In this document: one piece after another, positions 23,258 through 33,449 of the stretch
Position numbering within the stretch: the first letter of the stretch is position 1
Layout: each line of letters starts with the position of its first letter
Source of the DNA: Sclerotiophoma versabilis
Taxonomy: Eukaryota; Ascomycota; Dothideomycetes; Pleosporales; Didymellaceae
Direction of reading: 5' to 3'
NCBI GenBank assembly: GCA_012274445.1
Contig: JAAROD010000095.1
Span: forward strand, 1,550,001 to 1,614,000
DNA length: 64,000 nucleotides
Program-made: the position numbers and the translations under genes
Notes under the pieces: generated by a model
The model's database searches: none
The model's input: the letters and a program-made list of their open reading frames with translations, nothing else
What the model was told of the DNA's origin: nothing

Positions 23258-24676
23258 ATGATGACCGACCGTGACTACGCCGCACCCCTGAACCTAGAGA
23301 GGAGAAAGTCCCTGTGGGCTAGTATCACTAACAGTCTCCACTTAACGACTAATTGGGACTCTGCGCCTCCGCTAACTGCAGGTTTGAGGGAGCAGTTCCC
23401 TGATATCCTACGTAGCCGAACACCAGTCGAAGAAGCTCGTCCTGTGCAAGGTACCTTACAGTCATGCTACCATACCAGAGGGTCGAGCAATCCGCAACAC
23501 ACACGTAGCGACAGTGTTCAAGATGGCAATTCGCGCCGTCATGATCAAACTCATCCTCACACCGCCACTCAGAACGGCGGTCGTCAGCAACCCGCACGGC
23601 GTACACTGGGCCGACGATCACCACTTCAGCAGGTTACCCATCAGCGGCCTGACAGTAGACCAAATCTTGAACATGAAGCGGCATCATTTCACAACCCTCC
23701 AACTAGAACCCATAGCCCACTCTCGAACGCAGATTTGTACGAGGATCCACGCCCTGCCCCTTCTTCCTCACGCATATCACGGTCGCAGCATAGCATCAGT
23801 CAAATTATTTACCAGCGCAACGTATACAGTCAGCTAACTCCTGTCGCACAATCGAATCACCCTCCATCACGTACCAACAGCAGTCGCCAAAGGCCAGTAC
23901 AATCTCCACTGCGCAATCGAGCGGACCAAGATAACAATCCCGAACCCAACAACTCATCCAGCCGCATTCACAGCGTCGACCGCGTGGTACCTACCACCTC
24001 TCATTCCGGAGGCTACAGCCATTTCCCGGTATACTCACCCTCATCTGCTATTGCACCGCACGCGCTATCACATTCACCCTCACGTCCTCCATCTGCGGCA
24101 AGACATATACATACTCCCCATCAAGGACAACCCTCGACGCAACGCAACACTCACGTCCAGACAAACCCCAGCAGTTTATTGCACACTGTTGCAGAGCTAC
24201 ATCCAGATTTTGCATCCAGCTCAAATGCCGCCGAGCTACAAGGAAGTCTAGCCTACGACCCACCAGACTTCCCCTACATCCCTCTCCTCCCCACCCCGCC
24301 CTTTTCCAGCCGCCCCAATACAACCCGCCAGCAAAGCACCACAAGCCTTGCCACATTCGAGAACACGAACCCATCCTCGCGCCCCGTAATTCTGCTGCAA
24401 GCCAACGTCGTGGGCCTGAAGCGGCACGTACGCAGCGGTCTTGGAAGCCGCCAGTCATGGAAAGCCAAAGCTATCCAACTCAGAAAGCGCGTCAAGTATC
24501 ACTGCAGCGTTATATGGGACAAGAACAGTGTAAGAGTGCGGCGGGGTCGTGGGAGGATCGATGTGTTCCTAGCTGGGCCGCTGGAGGGGTGTATGTGTGA
24601 GTTTTGTGTGCGGAAAAGGCGCGAGGATCCTGCGGCGCCGACGTCGGCTGGACATGATGTAGCGGAGCTATCGTAA
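23258..24676 (+). CDS. Hypothetical disordered protein, 472 residues
   Basis: The open frame begins at a pair of ATG codons (23258 and 23261); upstream in-frame sequence starts with TTG. The first 350 residues are low-complexity and dominated by Ser, Pro, Gln, Asn, His, Arg and Thr, without a fold signature. The last 90 residues look different and structured: VILLQANVVGLKRH, then SWKAKAIQLRKRVKYH, and a terminal CMCEFC triplet of cysteines followed by a basic stretch. This layout, a disordered N-terminal part with a short conserved-looking C-terminal module, suggests a regulatory or nucleic-acid-associated protein, but that is inference. I recognise no family. The uninterrupted length makes a real gene likely. 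Confidence 0.6.
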   Translation: MMTDRDYAAPLNLERRKSLWASITNSLHLTTNWDSAPPLTAGLREQFPDILRSRTPVEEARPVQGTLQSCYHTRGSSNPQHTRSDSVQDGNSRRHDQTHPHTATQNGGRQQPARRTLGRRSPLQQVTHQRPDSRPNLEHEAASFHNPPTRTHSPLSNADLYEDPRPAPSSSRISRSQHSISQIIYQRNVYSQLTPVAQSNHPPSRTNSSRQRPVQSPLRNRADQDNNPEPNNSSSRIHSVDRVVPTTSHSGGYSHFPVYSPSSAIAPHALSHSPSRPPSAARHIHTPHQGQPSTQRNTHVQTNPSSLLHTVAELHPDFASSSNAAELQGSLAYDPPDFPYIPLLPTPPFSSRPNTTRQQSTTSLATFENTNPSSRPVILLQANVVGLKRHVRSGLGSRQSWKAKAIQLRKRVKYHCSVIWDKNSVRVRRGRGRIDVFLAGPLEGCMCEFCVRKRREDPAAPTSAGHDVAELS

Positions 24677-25011
24677 TGGTGGGTTTTGGTGTGGTGTTAC
24701 CTTTATAACCATAGAAGTGGGGTAGGGTTATTGGTGGGAAGTTGGAGAGTTGCAGTAACGGTCGCGAGAGTATGGGTTGGGCTTTGTGAATAACTACATA
24801 CAGTGCTCTTGTTTTGTTTTCGTCAAGGTTCTTGTCAAGACTGCATCTCTTTGTTCGTGCGACAACCCTGCCTTTGGGTACAGGACCGTGAGGAGGCCTC
24901 CTAGAACAATGGCAGTGTAAGCATATAACTTTACAGCCACATAGCTCGGATGGAAGCATTATCAAGACCAAATCGCTGGACCGAGGCTCTCAAGCACTGG
25001 AATTATAGACT

Positions 25012-25770
25012 ATGAGTTCTCCACCAGATATTACCCTTGCAGCTTCTCCCTATCGCCTCTTACGACACAGACACGCCATCTCCTACCAATCCCTCGACGC
25101 TATCCTGGAAAACTCCTTCTCCGCTACCCTCTCCCGTCGCCCATCCACGGCATCAACACAGACCTCATTTCCAACTGTCTTCTCGTCCCTAGAAGCATCA
25201 CCGTTCCGGTACTACCTCCCGCACATCAGCACTTCCACAACCCCCGTATATACCAAGAACAGCACATTCGCTTGCAATCTTCCCTCTCCGAAACCAGGTG
25301 TTCAGATCCACCAGGTGGGGCGATTCTACCATTACGTTCCCGGCGAGAACACGGAGACGGATGAAGTGTACACGGACGAGTATGCAGATATTATGACTCA
25401 AGCACCGCGTGGCAAAGACGACGTGCAGATCCAGCCTGAACCCAAGACGTTGGGACATTTCCAGGACTTTATTTTCACTGACCCGCCGACTTCGACGAGG
25501 GTCAGGAGTCCGCTGTTGTTCGTCGGCTCGAGTGACTCTCCGTATCGGCCTGTGATACTTGTCGATGAGGCAGTCGATGTTGATACGGGCAGCTATACGG
25601 CTGGTGAGCGTTTGGGCACGACTACGATTGTGGGTGATGGCGAGATGAGGAGCCAGCGGAACAGACTGTCTAAATATCAGCACCGAAAGTCTACTTCGGT
25701 CGCTGATGTATCAAAGAAGGTGAAGAGGATGTTGCGGAAGCTACACTTGGGAATGAAGGTGGAGAAGTAG
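25012..25770 (+). CDS. Hypothetical protein, 252 residues
   Basis: This single open frame starts ATGAGTTCT. The N-terminal half is Ser/Thr/Pro-rich; residues about 95-120 (GVQIHQVGRFYHYVPG) and 165-185 (SPLLFVGSSDSPYRPVILVDEAV) look more ordered. The C terminus is basic and probably helical (KKVKRMLRKLHLGMK). There is no signal peptide, membrane segment or family I can name. It follows the 23258 gene by 335 bp on the same strand and has similar composition and architecture. Confidence 0.58.
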   Translation: MSSPPDITLAASPYRLLRHRHAISYQSLDAILENSFSATLSRRPSTASTQTSFPTVFSSLEASPFRYYLPHISTSTTPVYTKNSTFACNLPSPKPGVQIHQVGRFYHYVPGENTETDEVYTDEYADIMTQAPRGKDDVQIQPEPKTLGHFQDFIFTDPPTSTRVRSPLLFVGSSDSPYRPVILVDEAVDVDTGSYTAGERLGTTTIVGDGEMRSQRNRLSKYQHRKSTSVADVSKKVKRMLRKLHLGMKVEK

Positions 25771-26074
25771 GTATTATCGAGGCTGTGCCAATTCGCATTG
25801 TTGGGAGTGGCATCTGTCAGATTATATGAGAAGTATCCCATAAGTAGCGATAATTGTTAGTGTCGTGGTGCCAGGTGCCAGTCCAGCCCATCAGCTATCT
25901 CCTTTGTTCAGAACTACAAACTTTATTAATTAACAATTGTGGTTGCACAACGCGCCACACATCCGATGAAAAAATTGTTGATCGTTGCCAGAGTGATGTA
26001 CTATTCTGACCAGTCTCAACTTTGACCCCCTGCATCGCCGTCAAGTTTGAAACCGCACCTTAGCAGGTCTCAAG

Positions 26075-27334
26075 ATGCCATCCGTTCTGAACATGATGAA
26101 AGCGTGCTCTGAGTCTCGCCATCACTCTGATTGGGGGGAGACCATCAATACTTCCACGCACCAGAAGAAGAAACAGTCTCGCCGCTATCGGTCGGTGGAA
26201 TTGTCGTCACATTCAGCTGCGTGCCGTGGCCTGTACGCTACACCAACTCGTCGGTCGACTCACAAGCAACGTAGACAAACGTGCTCGGCGCACTTCGAAA
26301 AGTCCGGTCCCGCCAGTGCTGAGAGCGAAGGTGATGATCTGAACGACCCAATCATCAAGTTCTCGATGTACCCGCAGATGATTGGAAAGCGGCGGTCTGA
26401 ACTGGAAACTCAAGTTCGCACTCGGTCTACGAAATACAACAGAACATCGACTGAAGCTCATCGACGTGAGGACACCACCCGAGTCGGCCGCCCAGTGCGT
26501 CGCCAGCAGCCTTCGTCCTGTGACCGATCTCGCTCAGTGGAGTCTGACTTCTCCTTTTCCTCTGGATACAGCTCTGATGGCAACCCTGAAGGTCGACCAG
26601 TCCGAGTCTGTATATACCCACAGGCGAAGTATATTAAGGAACCAGTCAAGACGCCATTGGTGCCTCAGCGAACTCCAGTTGTGCCTTTCAAGGCTTCGTC
26701 TGAAGAGCCCTCAACTTGGACTCCTTCGTCTCATGCTTTCAAGCGCAGCAGGCTTCCAGACGACGAGTATCAGATGCTTGTCCGGCGCCAAAAGATACAG
26801 CGCGCTCGCGAGGTGCTGGAACCGCATTACGCGCATCACAGCTCCATACGGGACGGCCGTATTTGGCATGGAATGATGCAGGGCTTTACAATCCGGAACT
26901 CTGAGCGGCGGCGTATATCTAAGGTGCAGTATGCGGTACGTAAGGCACTTCAAGCTGATCTTGATCTTTTGGACGATGAATTTAGGCTTGCCTTGAACCA
27001 CCATGCGGACAAGGTTTACTTTTGCGAGCTCAGCGACGTCGATGGCTTACCCATCGATGAGCGGATGGTGCATGAGTTCATCCGTCTGTACCAAGAAGCT
27101 CAAGATGCTGCATACGTGCTGAAGTTGCCTGGTCTTTCGTGTGGCGAGCCTACTCGGCGGCCCTGGGCCGATGAGGGTAACGAACGGACTCGACAAGCTG
27201 CTTTTCAACGAACAGATAGCGACGTTGCAGAGCCCGCGCCAGTGAAGCAACCAGGACTGGTAAGCAAGTTCAGTTGGGATAGTAATGATGATGAATTGGA
27301 GACTCGAAAGTGGCTGACAAAGCCAAAGCGGTAG
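26075..27334 (+). CDS. Hypothetical protein, 419 residues
   Basis: This is one long frame from the ATG at 26075. The first 230 residues are Arg/Ser/Thr/Gln-rich and probably disordered, with basic clusters that could act as nuclear-localisation signals. Residues about 235-350 look helical: DDEYQMLVRRQKIQRAREVL, KVQYAVRKALQADLDLLDDE and VHEFIRLYQEAQDAAYVLKL. The tail ends in WLTKPKR. No family is recognised, and no intron is needed. It lies in the run of plus-strand orphan genes between 22 and 33 kb, so lineage restriction is likely, but I could not test that. Confidence 0.6.
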   Translation: MPSVLNMMKACSESRHHSDWGETINTSTHQKKKQSRRYRSVELSSHSAACRGLYATPTRRSTHKQRRQTCSAHFEKSGPASAESEGDDLNDPIIKFSMYPQMIGKRRSELETQVRTRSTKYNRTSTEAHRREDTTRVGRPVRRQQPSSCDRSRSVESDFSFSSGYSSDGNPEGRPVRVCIYPQAKYIKEPVKTPLVPQRTPVVPFKASSEEPSTWTPSSHAFKRSRLPDDEYQMLVRRQKIQRAREVLEPHYAHHSSIRDGRIWHGMMQGFTIRNSERRRISKVQYAVRKALQADLDLLDDEFRLALNHHADKVYFCELSDVDGLPIDERMVHEFIRLYQEAQDAAYVLKLPGLSCGEPTRRPWADEGNERTRQAAFQRTDSDVAEPAPVKQPGLVSKFSWDSNDDELETRKWLTKPKR

Positions 27335-28238
27335 GATAATACTAGACCTGAGAAAAACAAAACAAAGTAATCAGACAGGGTGAAGAGAAGTAAGTGAGAA
27401 CAAAAACGATGCCAGGAAGGGAGTCGGGCAGTGTTAGTGTGTATTTGCCTTCTGTGGCCAAGGTGGCACAGTCATCCACGATCAGACCATGCGCGACAAT
27501 TGTTTAGAATGACCACCGTAATCCTTGTGAAGTGAATGGAACGCTAACGAGAGATTTTGCAATTGCTCGACGGTGTAAGCAGGTCGATGAGGGTCGAGAA
27601 GTAATGCAAAGCGACGCCTGATCTTGGCTTCCGGACCGCGTCCCCGGCAAAATCCTCGATCATGCGTTGAGAGTCATATTGTGCAGTCTGCGATATTTCC
27701 CGTGGCCGGAAGAATTCCATAGGTCTATTTTGAGGTGGACAGACGGCACAAAGCAGATCCAGAGATTCAGTTTGCCGACCTGCATGCGAGCTGTATACCA
27801 AACAGAGCGACGCGAAAGAGTCCTGCGCGAGGCGGTCAGACAATACTCATCTCCTCCACGGCGCTGCCGCTGCTTTATACAAGCGATTTCAATAGTGTGC
27901 ACGATGCAGTCATGATGCTGACAAGAGGGTGGGAGAGAGTCCGTAAGTGGTGTTCTGCTCTGACCGGTTTTCCTCTAAGCCCGCTACTTTACTCTAACCG
28001 GCAGGCCCACAACGTGGTTCCTACCAATACACCTTCCTTTATCAGCCACGTCAATCTACAAGAAGACAAGTCGCGCTCGCTAGGGCTGTGTCGTAGCTGG
28101 ATCCTTTTCGGCGTTCTATTGCCAAGGGCCAGCGGACGGGATGCATGATAATGCGTTTAAAGTGCGTGTAATCCCCACGCATGCACACTTCATGAGGAGC
28201 GTTGTCACACGACTATTGCCAGCGCTCGTTCGCCCAGC
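27335..28238. other. Intergenic region, no gene seen
   Basis: Nothing here is convincing. A minus-strand open frame at 27544-27843 starts with TTG, lacks an early ATG and is unrelated to any family I know. Confidence 0.4.
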
Positions 28239-28715
28239 ATGATGCAGACACACACCAGCAAGCGCAGCCAGCGCAGCTCACACAACCCATACCGCGACTA
28301 TGACGACAAAATCCCCACTACAAATCCTTTCGTCGACCAAAAGGCTGTCGCTGAGAAAGAAAGCCGCACCTCACACGACCAAACCCAGCTCTCACCCATG
28401 TTCATCGACTACCTGCGCGCAAAGACTGGAGCCCCCGTAGGCCTCGAGAAGATAAACACCGACACCAATACCAATGACAAGCACCGCCGGCACACAATAT
28501 CGCCTGTCGATGGCAAGACTGAAACCTGCGACCGCACACATACATTCGAAACATTTGTCGACCAGCGCAGAATCAGTGACGATGCAGGCCGCGAGAAGAA
28601 AGTTGGGCACGGCTGGCAGGTGGCGAGGGCGCTGAAGCGCGTAATGAGCTCCAAGGGGCGGGGCACGAGAAAGGCTAGGCACGATGATGCGCTACCTGTA
28701 AGGTTGGCCGCTTGA
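28239..28715 (+). CDS. Hypothetical small basic protein, 158 residues
   Basis: The frame opens with two ATG codons and shows no signal peptide or membrane segment. It is hydrophilic and rich in Asp, Thr, Lys, Arg and His. Short ordered-looking pieces are LSPMFIDYLRAKTGAPVGLE near residue 50 and a basic helical segment HGWQVARALKRVMSSKGRG near the C terminus. That basic C-terminal helix after a disordered body parallels the 25012 gene. No family is recognised. Confidence 0.52.
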   Translation: MMQTHTSKRSQRSSHNPYRDYDDKIPTTNPFVDQKAVAEKESRTSHDQTQLSPMFIDYLRAKTGAPVGLEKINTDTNTNDKHRRHTISPVDGKTETCDRTHTFETFVDQRRISDDAGREKKVGHGWQVARALKRVMSSKGRGTRKARHDDALPVRLAA

Positions 28716-29025
28716 ACCGAGCATGATTGCGTGGCTGCAGGTGTGCACGAATGAGCAAGCGTTCTCGGAAGCCGGCGAAAATGTCGCATGTTGGAAGTGG
28801 TGTTGGCTTTCGTGTTTTCTGAGGCTGTTGCAACGTCTGGAGTTGGTGGCGGCGCATGCTTGGTGTTCTTGTGTTACCGGCGTTCTCTTATATACCCCTC
28901 TGATATTCAACGTTCACAAGTCAGTCTGCTGGTGAGGTGGATGTGGCTGTTGGCCTCCAAGCAATATATATTATTTTTTATTATTTTGAGTTATTAATCT
29001 GATTGATCCTCGACCTTCTCATCGC

Positions 29026-30096
29026 TTACAATACGATCTTCATGATCTTGCCAGCCTCAGACAGAGTGCCGTTGACAGGCGCAGCAACACCGCCGGATGT
29101 GGTGACGTATAGGACGTTTGCGGCAACCTTAGAAAAAAGGGCGGATGATGCGCCAGCAAGAGCAAGAGATCCAGCGTTGCCGGCAACGAGGGTGGGCTCA
29201 CCACCAGCGGCGGCAACCTTGACGACGGTGTTCTCAGGGTTGGTGGTGACGTAGATAGTACCATCACTTGCGACGTCGAAGTCGTCAAAGGAACCACCAG
29301 TGTTGGCGAGCTCCTCAACAGCAATCTGCTTCAAAGTAGCAGTGCCAGCAGCGAGATCAGCGGCGGACGGGTACTCGACATTGATGCGGCGAAGGACACC
29401 GCCAGCGAAGACAGTGTAGTAGAGATAGTCGCCCTTGATGCGGAAACCGTCGATACCAACAGCAAAGGTGGCGCCAGCAGGTGCGAGCATGGTGTCATCT
29501 TGCAGTGCGAGGCTGTTGGCACCAGTCGCAAGATCAACAGCCCAGATGCCACCAACAACCGAGTCAGTGATGAGAAGACCCTTCGACTCTCCAGCGTCGA
29601 AAGAACCCATACCGTTCAAGAACTTGGCCTCAGGGAGCTTGGTGATGAGGGTGGCAGTGGCCTTTGATCCAGACAGGTTGACCTTCCAGGTGCTCCAGCT
29701 GCCAGCCTCGGGTGTGAAGGTGGCGGCATCCACATTGCCAACAGCGACGGCAAACTCATCATCACTACCAATGGGTGTGATACCTGTCACTGAGTTGGCA
29801 TCAGGGAAGCTGTAAACCAACTCCGCGGAACCAGTAGAAGCGTCAATGAGCCAGAGTTCAGGAGTGAACATTCGGGTGACAAGGAGCTGGCCATTGGAGC
29901 GCTCAGCAATATTCTCTACCCATGCACCAGAGCCAACTGGGAACTGATAGACTGTGGATAAAACAGGAGCCGATGAGGCGGTCGAAGTAGCAGATACTGT
30001 AGTGTATGCAGGAGCAGGGCATGCCGTAGGTGCAGCAAAGGCAGTTGTGGCGAACAGAGCGCAGACTGCGTTTGTGAGAAGAGTAAATCCACGCAT
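29026..30096 (-). CDS. Secreted SMP-30/NHL-like six-bladed propeller (hetero-Diels-Alderase-like)
   Basis: A single exon encodes 356 residues. Residues 1-21 are a clear signal peptide ending AFAA, followed by a short Ser/Thr/Pro/Ala linker. The body repeats short beta-strand blocks typical of the SMP-30/gluconolactonase/NHL propeller: WVENIAERSNGQLLVTRMFT, SVTGITPIGSDDEFAVAVGN, KFLNGMG, GLLITDSVVGGIWAVDL, GIDGFRIKGDYLYYT and DDFDVASDGTIYVTTN. The WVENxAxRSNGQLLVT opening is shared with fungal propellers that include enzymes such as AsR5, which catalyse hetero-Diels-Alder steps in meroterpenoid pathways. Many relatives have no known activity, and I see no terpene or polyketide genes nearby, so the reaction here is unknown. 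The gene faces the plus-strand orphan at 28239 and ends 310 bp from it. Confidence 0.85.
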   Translation of the reverse strand: MRGFTLLTNAVCALFATTAFAAPTACPAPAYTTVSATSTASSAPVLSTVYQFPVGSGAWVENIAERSNGQLLVTRMFTPELWLIDASTGSAELVYSFPDANSVTGITPIGSDDEFAVAVGNVDAATFTPEAGSWSTWKVNLSGSKATATLITKLPEAKFLNGMGSFDAGESKGLLITDSVVGGIWAVDLATGANSLALQDDTMLAPAGATFAVGIDGFRIKGDYLYYTVFAGGVLRRINVEYPSAADLAAGTATLKQIAVEELANTGGSFDDFDVASDGTIYVTTNPENTVVKVAAAGGEPTLVAGNAGSLALAGASSALFSKVAANVLYVTTSGGVAAPVNGTLSEAGKIMKIVL

Positions 30097-31926
30097 ATCG
30101 ATGGTAGGGATTCAGATTGATCCGCGGGGTGACTTGGTACAGCGATGATTTGCGTACGCAGGGTCCAAGCCGACTTATATATCTCCAGATGGCACGATGC
30201 TCACGCTGAAAATCTCTGCCTCTTTTCAGGACATCCGCGATGTGGACCTGTCGACATGTCTCGACCTCAGGGAAGGCATTCTGCCGTTCCGTGGTGGCAT
30301 CGGCATCGCACATAAAAACATCAACCCAAATGCAGGTACGGCGTCCGGCAGGCAAATCTCAGGAGCTCTCGTCAGTTCTAGGCAGTGTTCCGGTGTGGGT
30401 ACATGGAGACGGAAGCTCTGTGGATCAACCCTGCGGGTGCTGGACCCAGGCCTGACCAAAATAATCGACTGTGGAGACAAGACTGTAGAAACACCAGCTC
30501 GTCGAAGGCAGAATCTTGGTGCGGTTCTTCTACGTTCCGTCATGCCTTCCTCGGCCTCCGAAATATTTGTAAGAGCAAAGACCGGACACGCCTAGCTTCA
30601 AGGCTGCTCGAGTGTTGAGCATACGAAGTATATACGCGGCTGCTGTGCGGCTCGGGACAGGCCACCCATGGATCCCATCCTTACCTTGCCGCGGCTCTCC
30701 CTGTTCCAACACCAGGATCTGGGAACGACAGTTGAAACAAGAACAGGATGATCATGCAAGACATTGAGGGACGGAACGTGGATCTACGCTCGTACTATGG
30801 TCCACTTACAAAACTTGTGCCGGGTACTTTAGATACAATCTCTGTCATTACTGGGCGCAGGCTCCAAGGCAGGTTTCATTGAGCTCTGGAGGTCCACGGT
30901 GCGCAGGCTGCGCACGCGCGGCATCCGTCGACGAGAAGTTCGTACGAAAAGCAGAGTCAGGGGCACAAGTGCGCACGATCACGCAAAAAGGAGACCTTGG
31001 GGTGCCCGTATGGGATCGTGGTGTTGCTGGCGTTATTAGGTTTCAACGGTCCTCTCCCGTGCCGATGAGATTGGATTTCGGGGACGGCACACGTCACCCT
31101 CGGCAGCTGCTACCGATGGGGCAGCCTCGGCGGTATTGTCCTCCCAAACAATAACAGCAACGACATTTCAACATCAGGAACACCCTCAGCACAATTTTTG
31201 TACAACTCATTGATCGTGGCACAAGCTATATCCGACACATCTATTTACAGCAATACCTCATTTCAACCCCTATACTTCCACAGTAACAGCTGAGAATCGG
31301 GGACAGGCGCTCCTCATACTTTCAGGACATGAGAACATCGATCGAGTGCTGCCTAACCATAGCTCATTGCTAACATCGACTGTGTTAAGGGCGCAACCTT
31401 GGAATTTGCATCATTGATGACGGCACTCTGCCGCTGCTAGATACAGCCTATGATTGACGCTCAATAATTCTGGAGAAAACCACAAGTATCTTGCATCCTT
31501 ACTGTGCATTTGGCTCATGCTGAGAACGCATGATAATAGTTGGGGTATCTGGATGGCTAGTCTCGGTGACTGCTGGAAAGCCACCTAGAGCGAAATACTA
31601 GGTGAGTATGCGTTGACCGTGTGCACGTCAACAGGCAGGTGCTGTACAGCACGATCGAAATTGCTGCGACTGCTGTGTCTATTTGCAAGCAGTACACTTG
31701 CGCTCTCATTCGACCTTCATCTCTAAACTTACTACTGTATGTATAGCATACTCAGGCTTCATGGCCCTTCAATGTGCTCTTGACATCCATCCCGTTCTGA
31801 TCTAAGATTGTAGTTGCTAATAAGAACTTCAGCAAGTGTTGTCACGCGGTAACTCTGGCGTAGTCCCTTCCCATCATCACTGTTGTAACAGTAACTGATG
31901 GCCCTATGCACTGTCGCTCTGTCGTC
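30097..31926. other. Intergenic region, promoter of the propeller gene, otherwise empty
   Basis: The right flank of the propeller gene must contain its promoter. Overlapping short frames at 30197-30620 are open on both strands and share no protein pattern. From 31150 to 31900 nothing beyond short random frames is visible. Confidence 0.4.
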
Positions 31927-32375
31927 TCAGAGCGTAATGGTCAGATCATCTTCTTTGTCCGCGCCTGGACGTCCCGGATTTGAGAGATCTGCTACTACAA
32001 GTCAGCCTCCACTTGATCTATGCTTCAAAGTAACATCACGTACCCTAAAGAACAACTCCAGAATAGTATCAGTCTCTTTAGTCTTCAATCTCACAGTGCC
32101 TTTCGTAAACTCATGATTCGCAAACAGCACCTTCTGCCCCGTCATGGGATGTACAGTTACTATTGGATAGTGAGTTCGTCAGATAGTTTCTCGTGAGATG
32201 TCTATCACGCCTCGCATTCTCCGCCTTTAGGCACCCGATATACTCAGCACTTAGTCCCTCCAGGAACACATTCGACGGTCTTAGTGTGCGCCGGTGCAGG
32301 AGACACAGCGTTGATGCAGTGGCATTGTGGCTTTACAGAGAGTATGCATACTCCACATGACCGATTTTCCACATT
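31927..32375 (-). other. Possible spliced small gene or two gene fragments
   Basis: On the minus strand, 32375-32244 reads as a Cys-rich piece (SCGVCILSV, QCHCINAV) ending VECVPGGTKC before a TGA. Just beyond, from an acceptor-like CCAATAG at 32160, a frame reads HPMTGQKVLFANHEFTKGTV and ILELFFRV, and can be spliced over a 45-nt GTGATG...TGTAG intron into LADLSNPGRPGADKEDDLTI before a TGA at 31927-31929. Both pieces look coding, but no ATG-to-stop model joins them with good splice sites, and the weak donor inside VEC is only a guess. No family is recognised. Confidence 0.3.
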
Positions 32376-32402
32376 TCATCATTATTGCACACATTTCCAC
32401 AT

Positions 32403-33149
32403 ATGTTGCAACTGCAGCACCAAAATAGCACCATACAGTCTAAGAGTACGTTGCAGGCAATCTTGGTACTCTCTGTAAGGATATGTTGTTATAGGACTAG
32501 TCCACGAGCCCCAGTCGCCAAGCGGCCATCGACCATCGAGAAGTCGTTACTTTCACTTCCAGCGCAACTTCCTGGGCTGCCGTTCCTGATGGGCGGCGGT
32601 CCCCTTACTTCACACCCACCTCGACTTCCTGACCTGCACTTTACGTTGCGCCGCTCCAACGCTATGCGCCACCCAACAACTCACGAGTCTGTGCAGCTAC
32701 CTTTCATAACCGCCACGCAAGCTGATGTTAATCACGCTGGGGTGGCAGAGCCGCCAGCAAATGATAGTTCGCCAGTCCGCAGTTTCAGTTTACCCACACA
32801 TCATCCGAAGCAACCACGTACCAATTCGCGGTACTATGCCTCGGCACTCACCACAGACGACCATGCTGCGCTGGCAAAAGGTGACAAGAATCACAACCTA
32901 AAGACTTGGACACCTCAAGACGTGATCATGTTCGAAGATTCGCGCAAGAACATCCTGCCAACAAACATGTTTGTCGGTTTAGATAAGCAGGTGCGTATCA
33001 TCCCAACAATCATTGTAACAGACGGACAGAGCGAGTGGATTCACATTCGGCAGCTTCACCGTCACTATGCCACACCACACTCCAGCAGCGTACTGTCTGT
33101 CTCATCGCCACGCCCTGAAGCCGTCGCTCAGGCTCAAGCACGAACCTGA
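32403..33149 (+). CDS. Hypothetical protein, start uncertain
   Basis: An open frame of 248 codons runs from the ATG at 32403; other in-frame ATGs at 32586 and 32661 would give 187 or 162 residues. The convincing part is the C-terminal 120 residues: TNSRYYASALTTDDHAALAK, WTPQDVIMFEDSRKNILPTN, VRIIPTIIVTDGQSEWIHIR, then a Ser/Ala/Gln tail. The first 90 residues may be non-coding or belong to a different start. No family is recognised. It ends the run of orphan genes. Confidence 0.45.
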   Translation: MLQLQHQNSTIQSKSTLQAILVLSVRICCYRTSPRAPVAKRPSTIEKSLLSLPAQLPGLPFLMGGGPLTSHPPRLPDLHFTLRRSNAMRHPTTHESVQLPFITATQADVNHAGVAEPPANDSSPVRSFSLPTHHPKQPRTNSRYYASALTTDDHAALAKGDKNHNLKTWTPQDVIMFEDSRKNILPTNMFVGLDKQVRIIPTIIVTDGQSEWIHIRQLHRHYATPHSSSVLSVSSPRPEAVAQAQART

Positions 33150-33449
33150 TATCGTGCAACTAGCAATGAAAGCTATTTCGCTGGCAACCACTACCCATCG
33201 TCATACCACCCACCTAGGGGTTCCTCGGTTTCTGGGTCTTGTGCCCGTAGTCCGCTTGCCAACGAGGTGAGTAGCTACAAGTCTAGCGAATAGACTAAGT
33301 TTGATACGCCGCACGTTCTTGTAAGGGTGAAGCATATCGAGATCGTAAAAGGGACAAATACAAAGGGGCTTGAAGGCATAGAATCGAGCAATAGAAGAGC
33401 TGACACTAAAATGTGTGATGGATAGATCTAGTTGCAGAGAATCTGTACT

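Noticed and set aside
27544..27843. 99-codon minus-strand frame
   Set aside because: Starts with TTG, no family pattern; could be chance.
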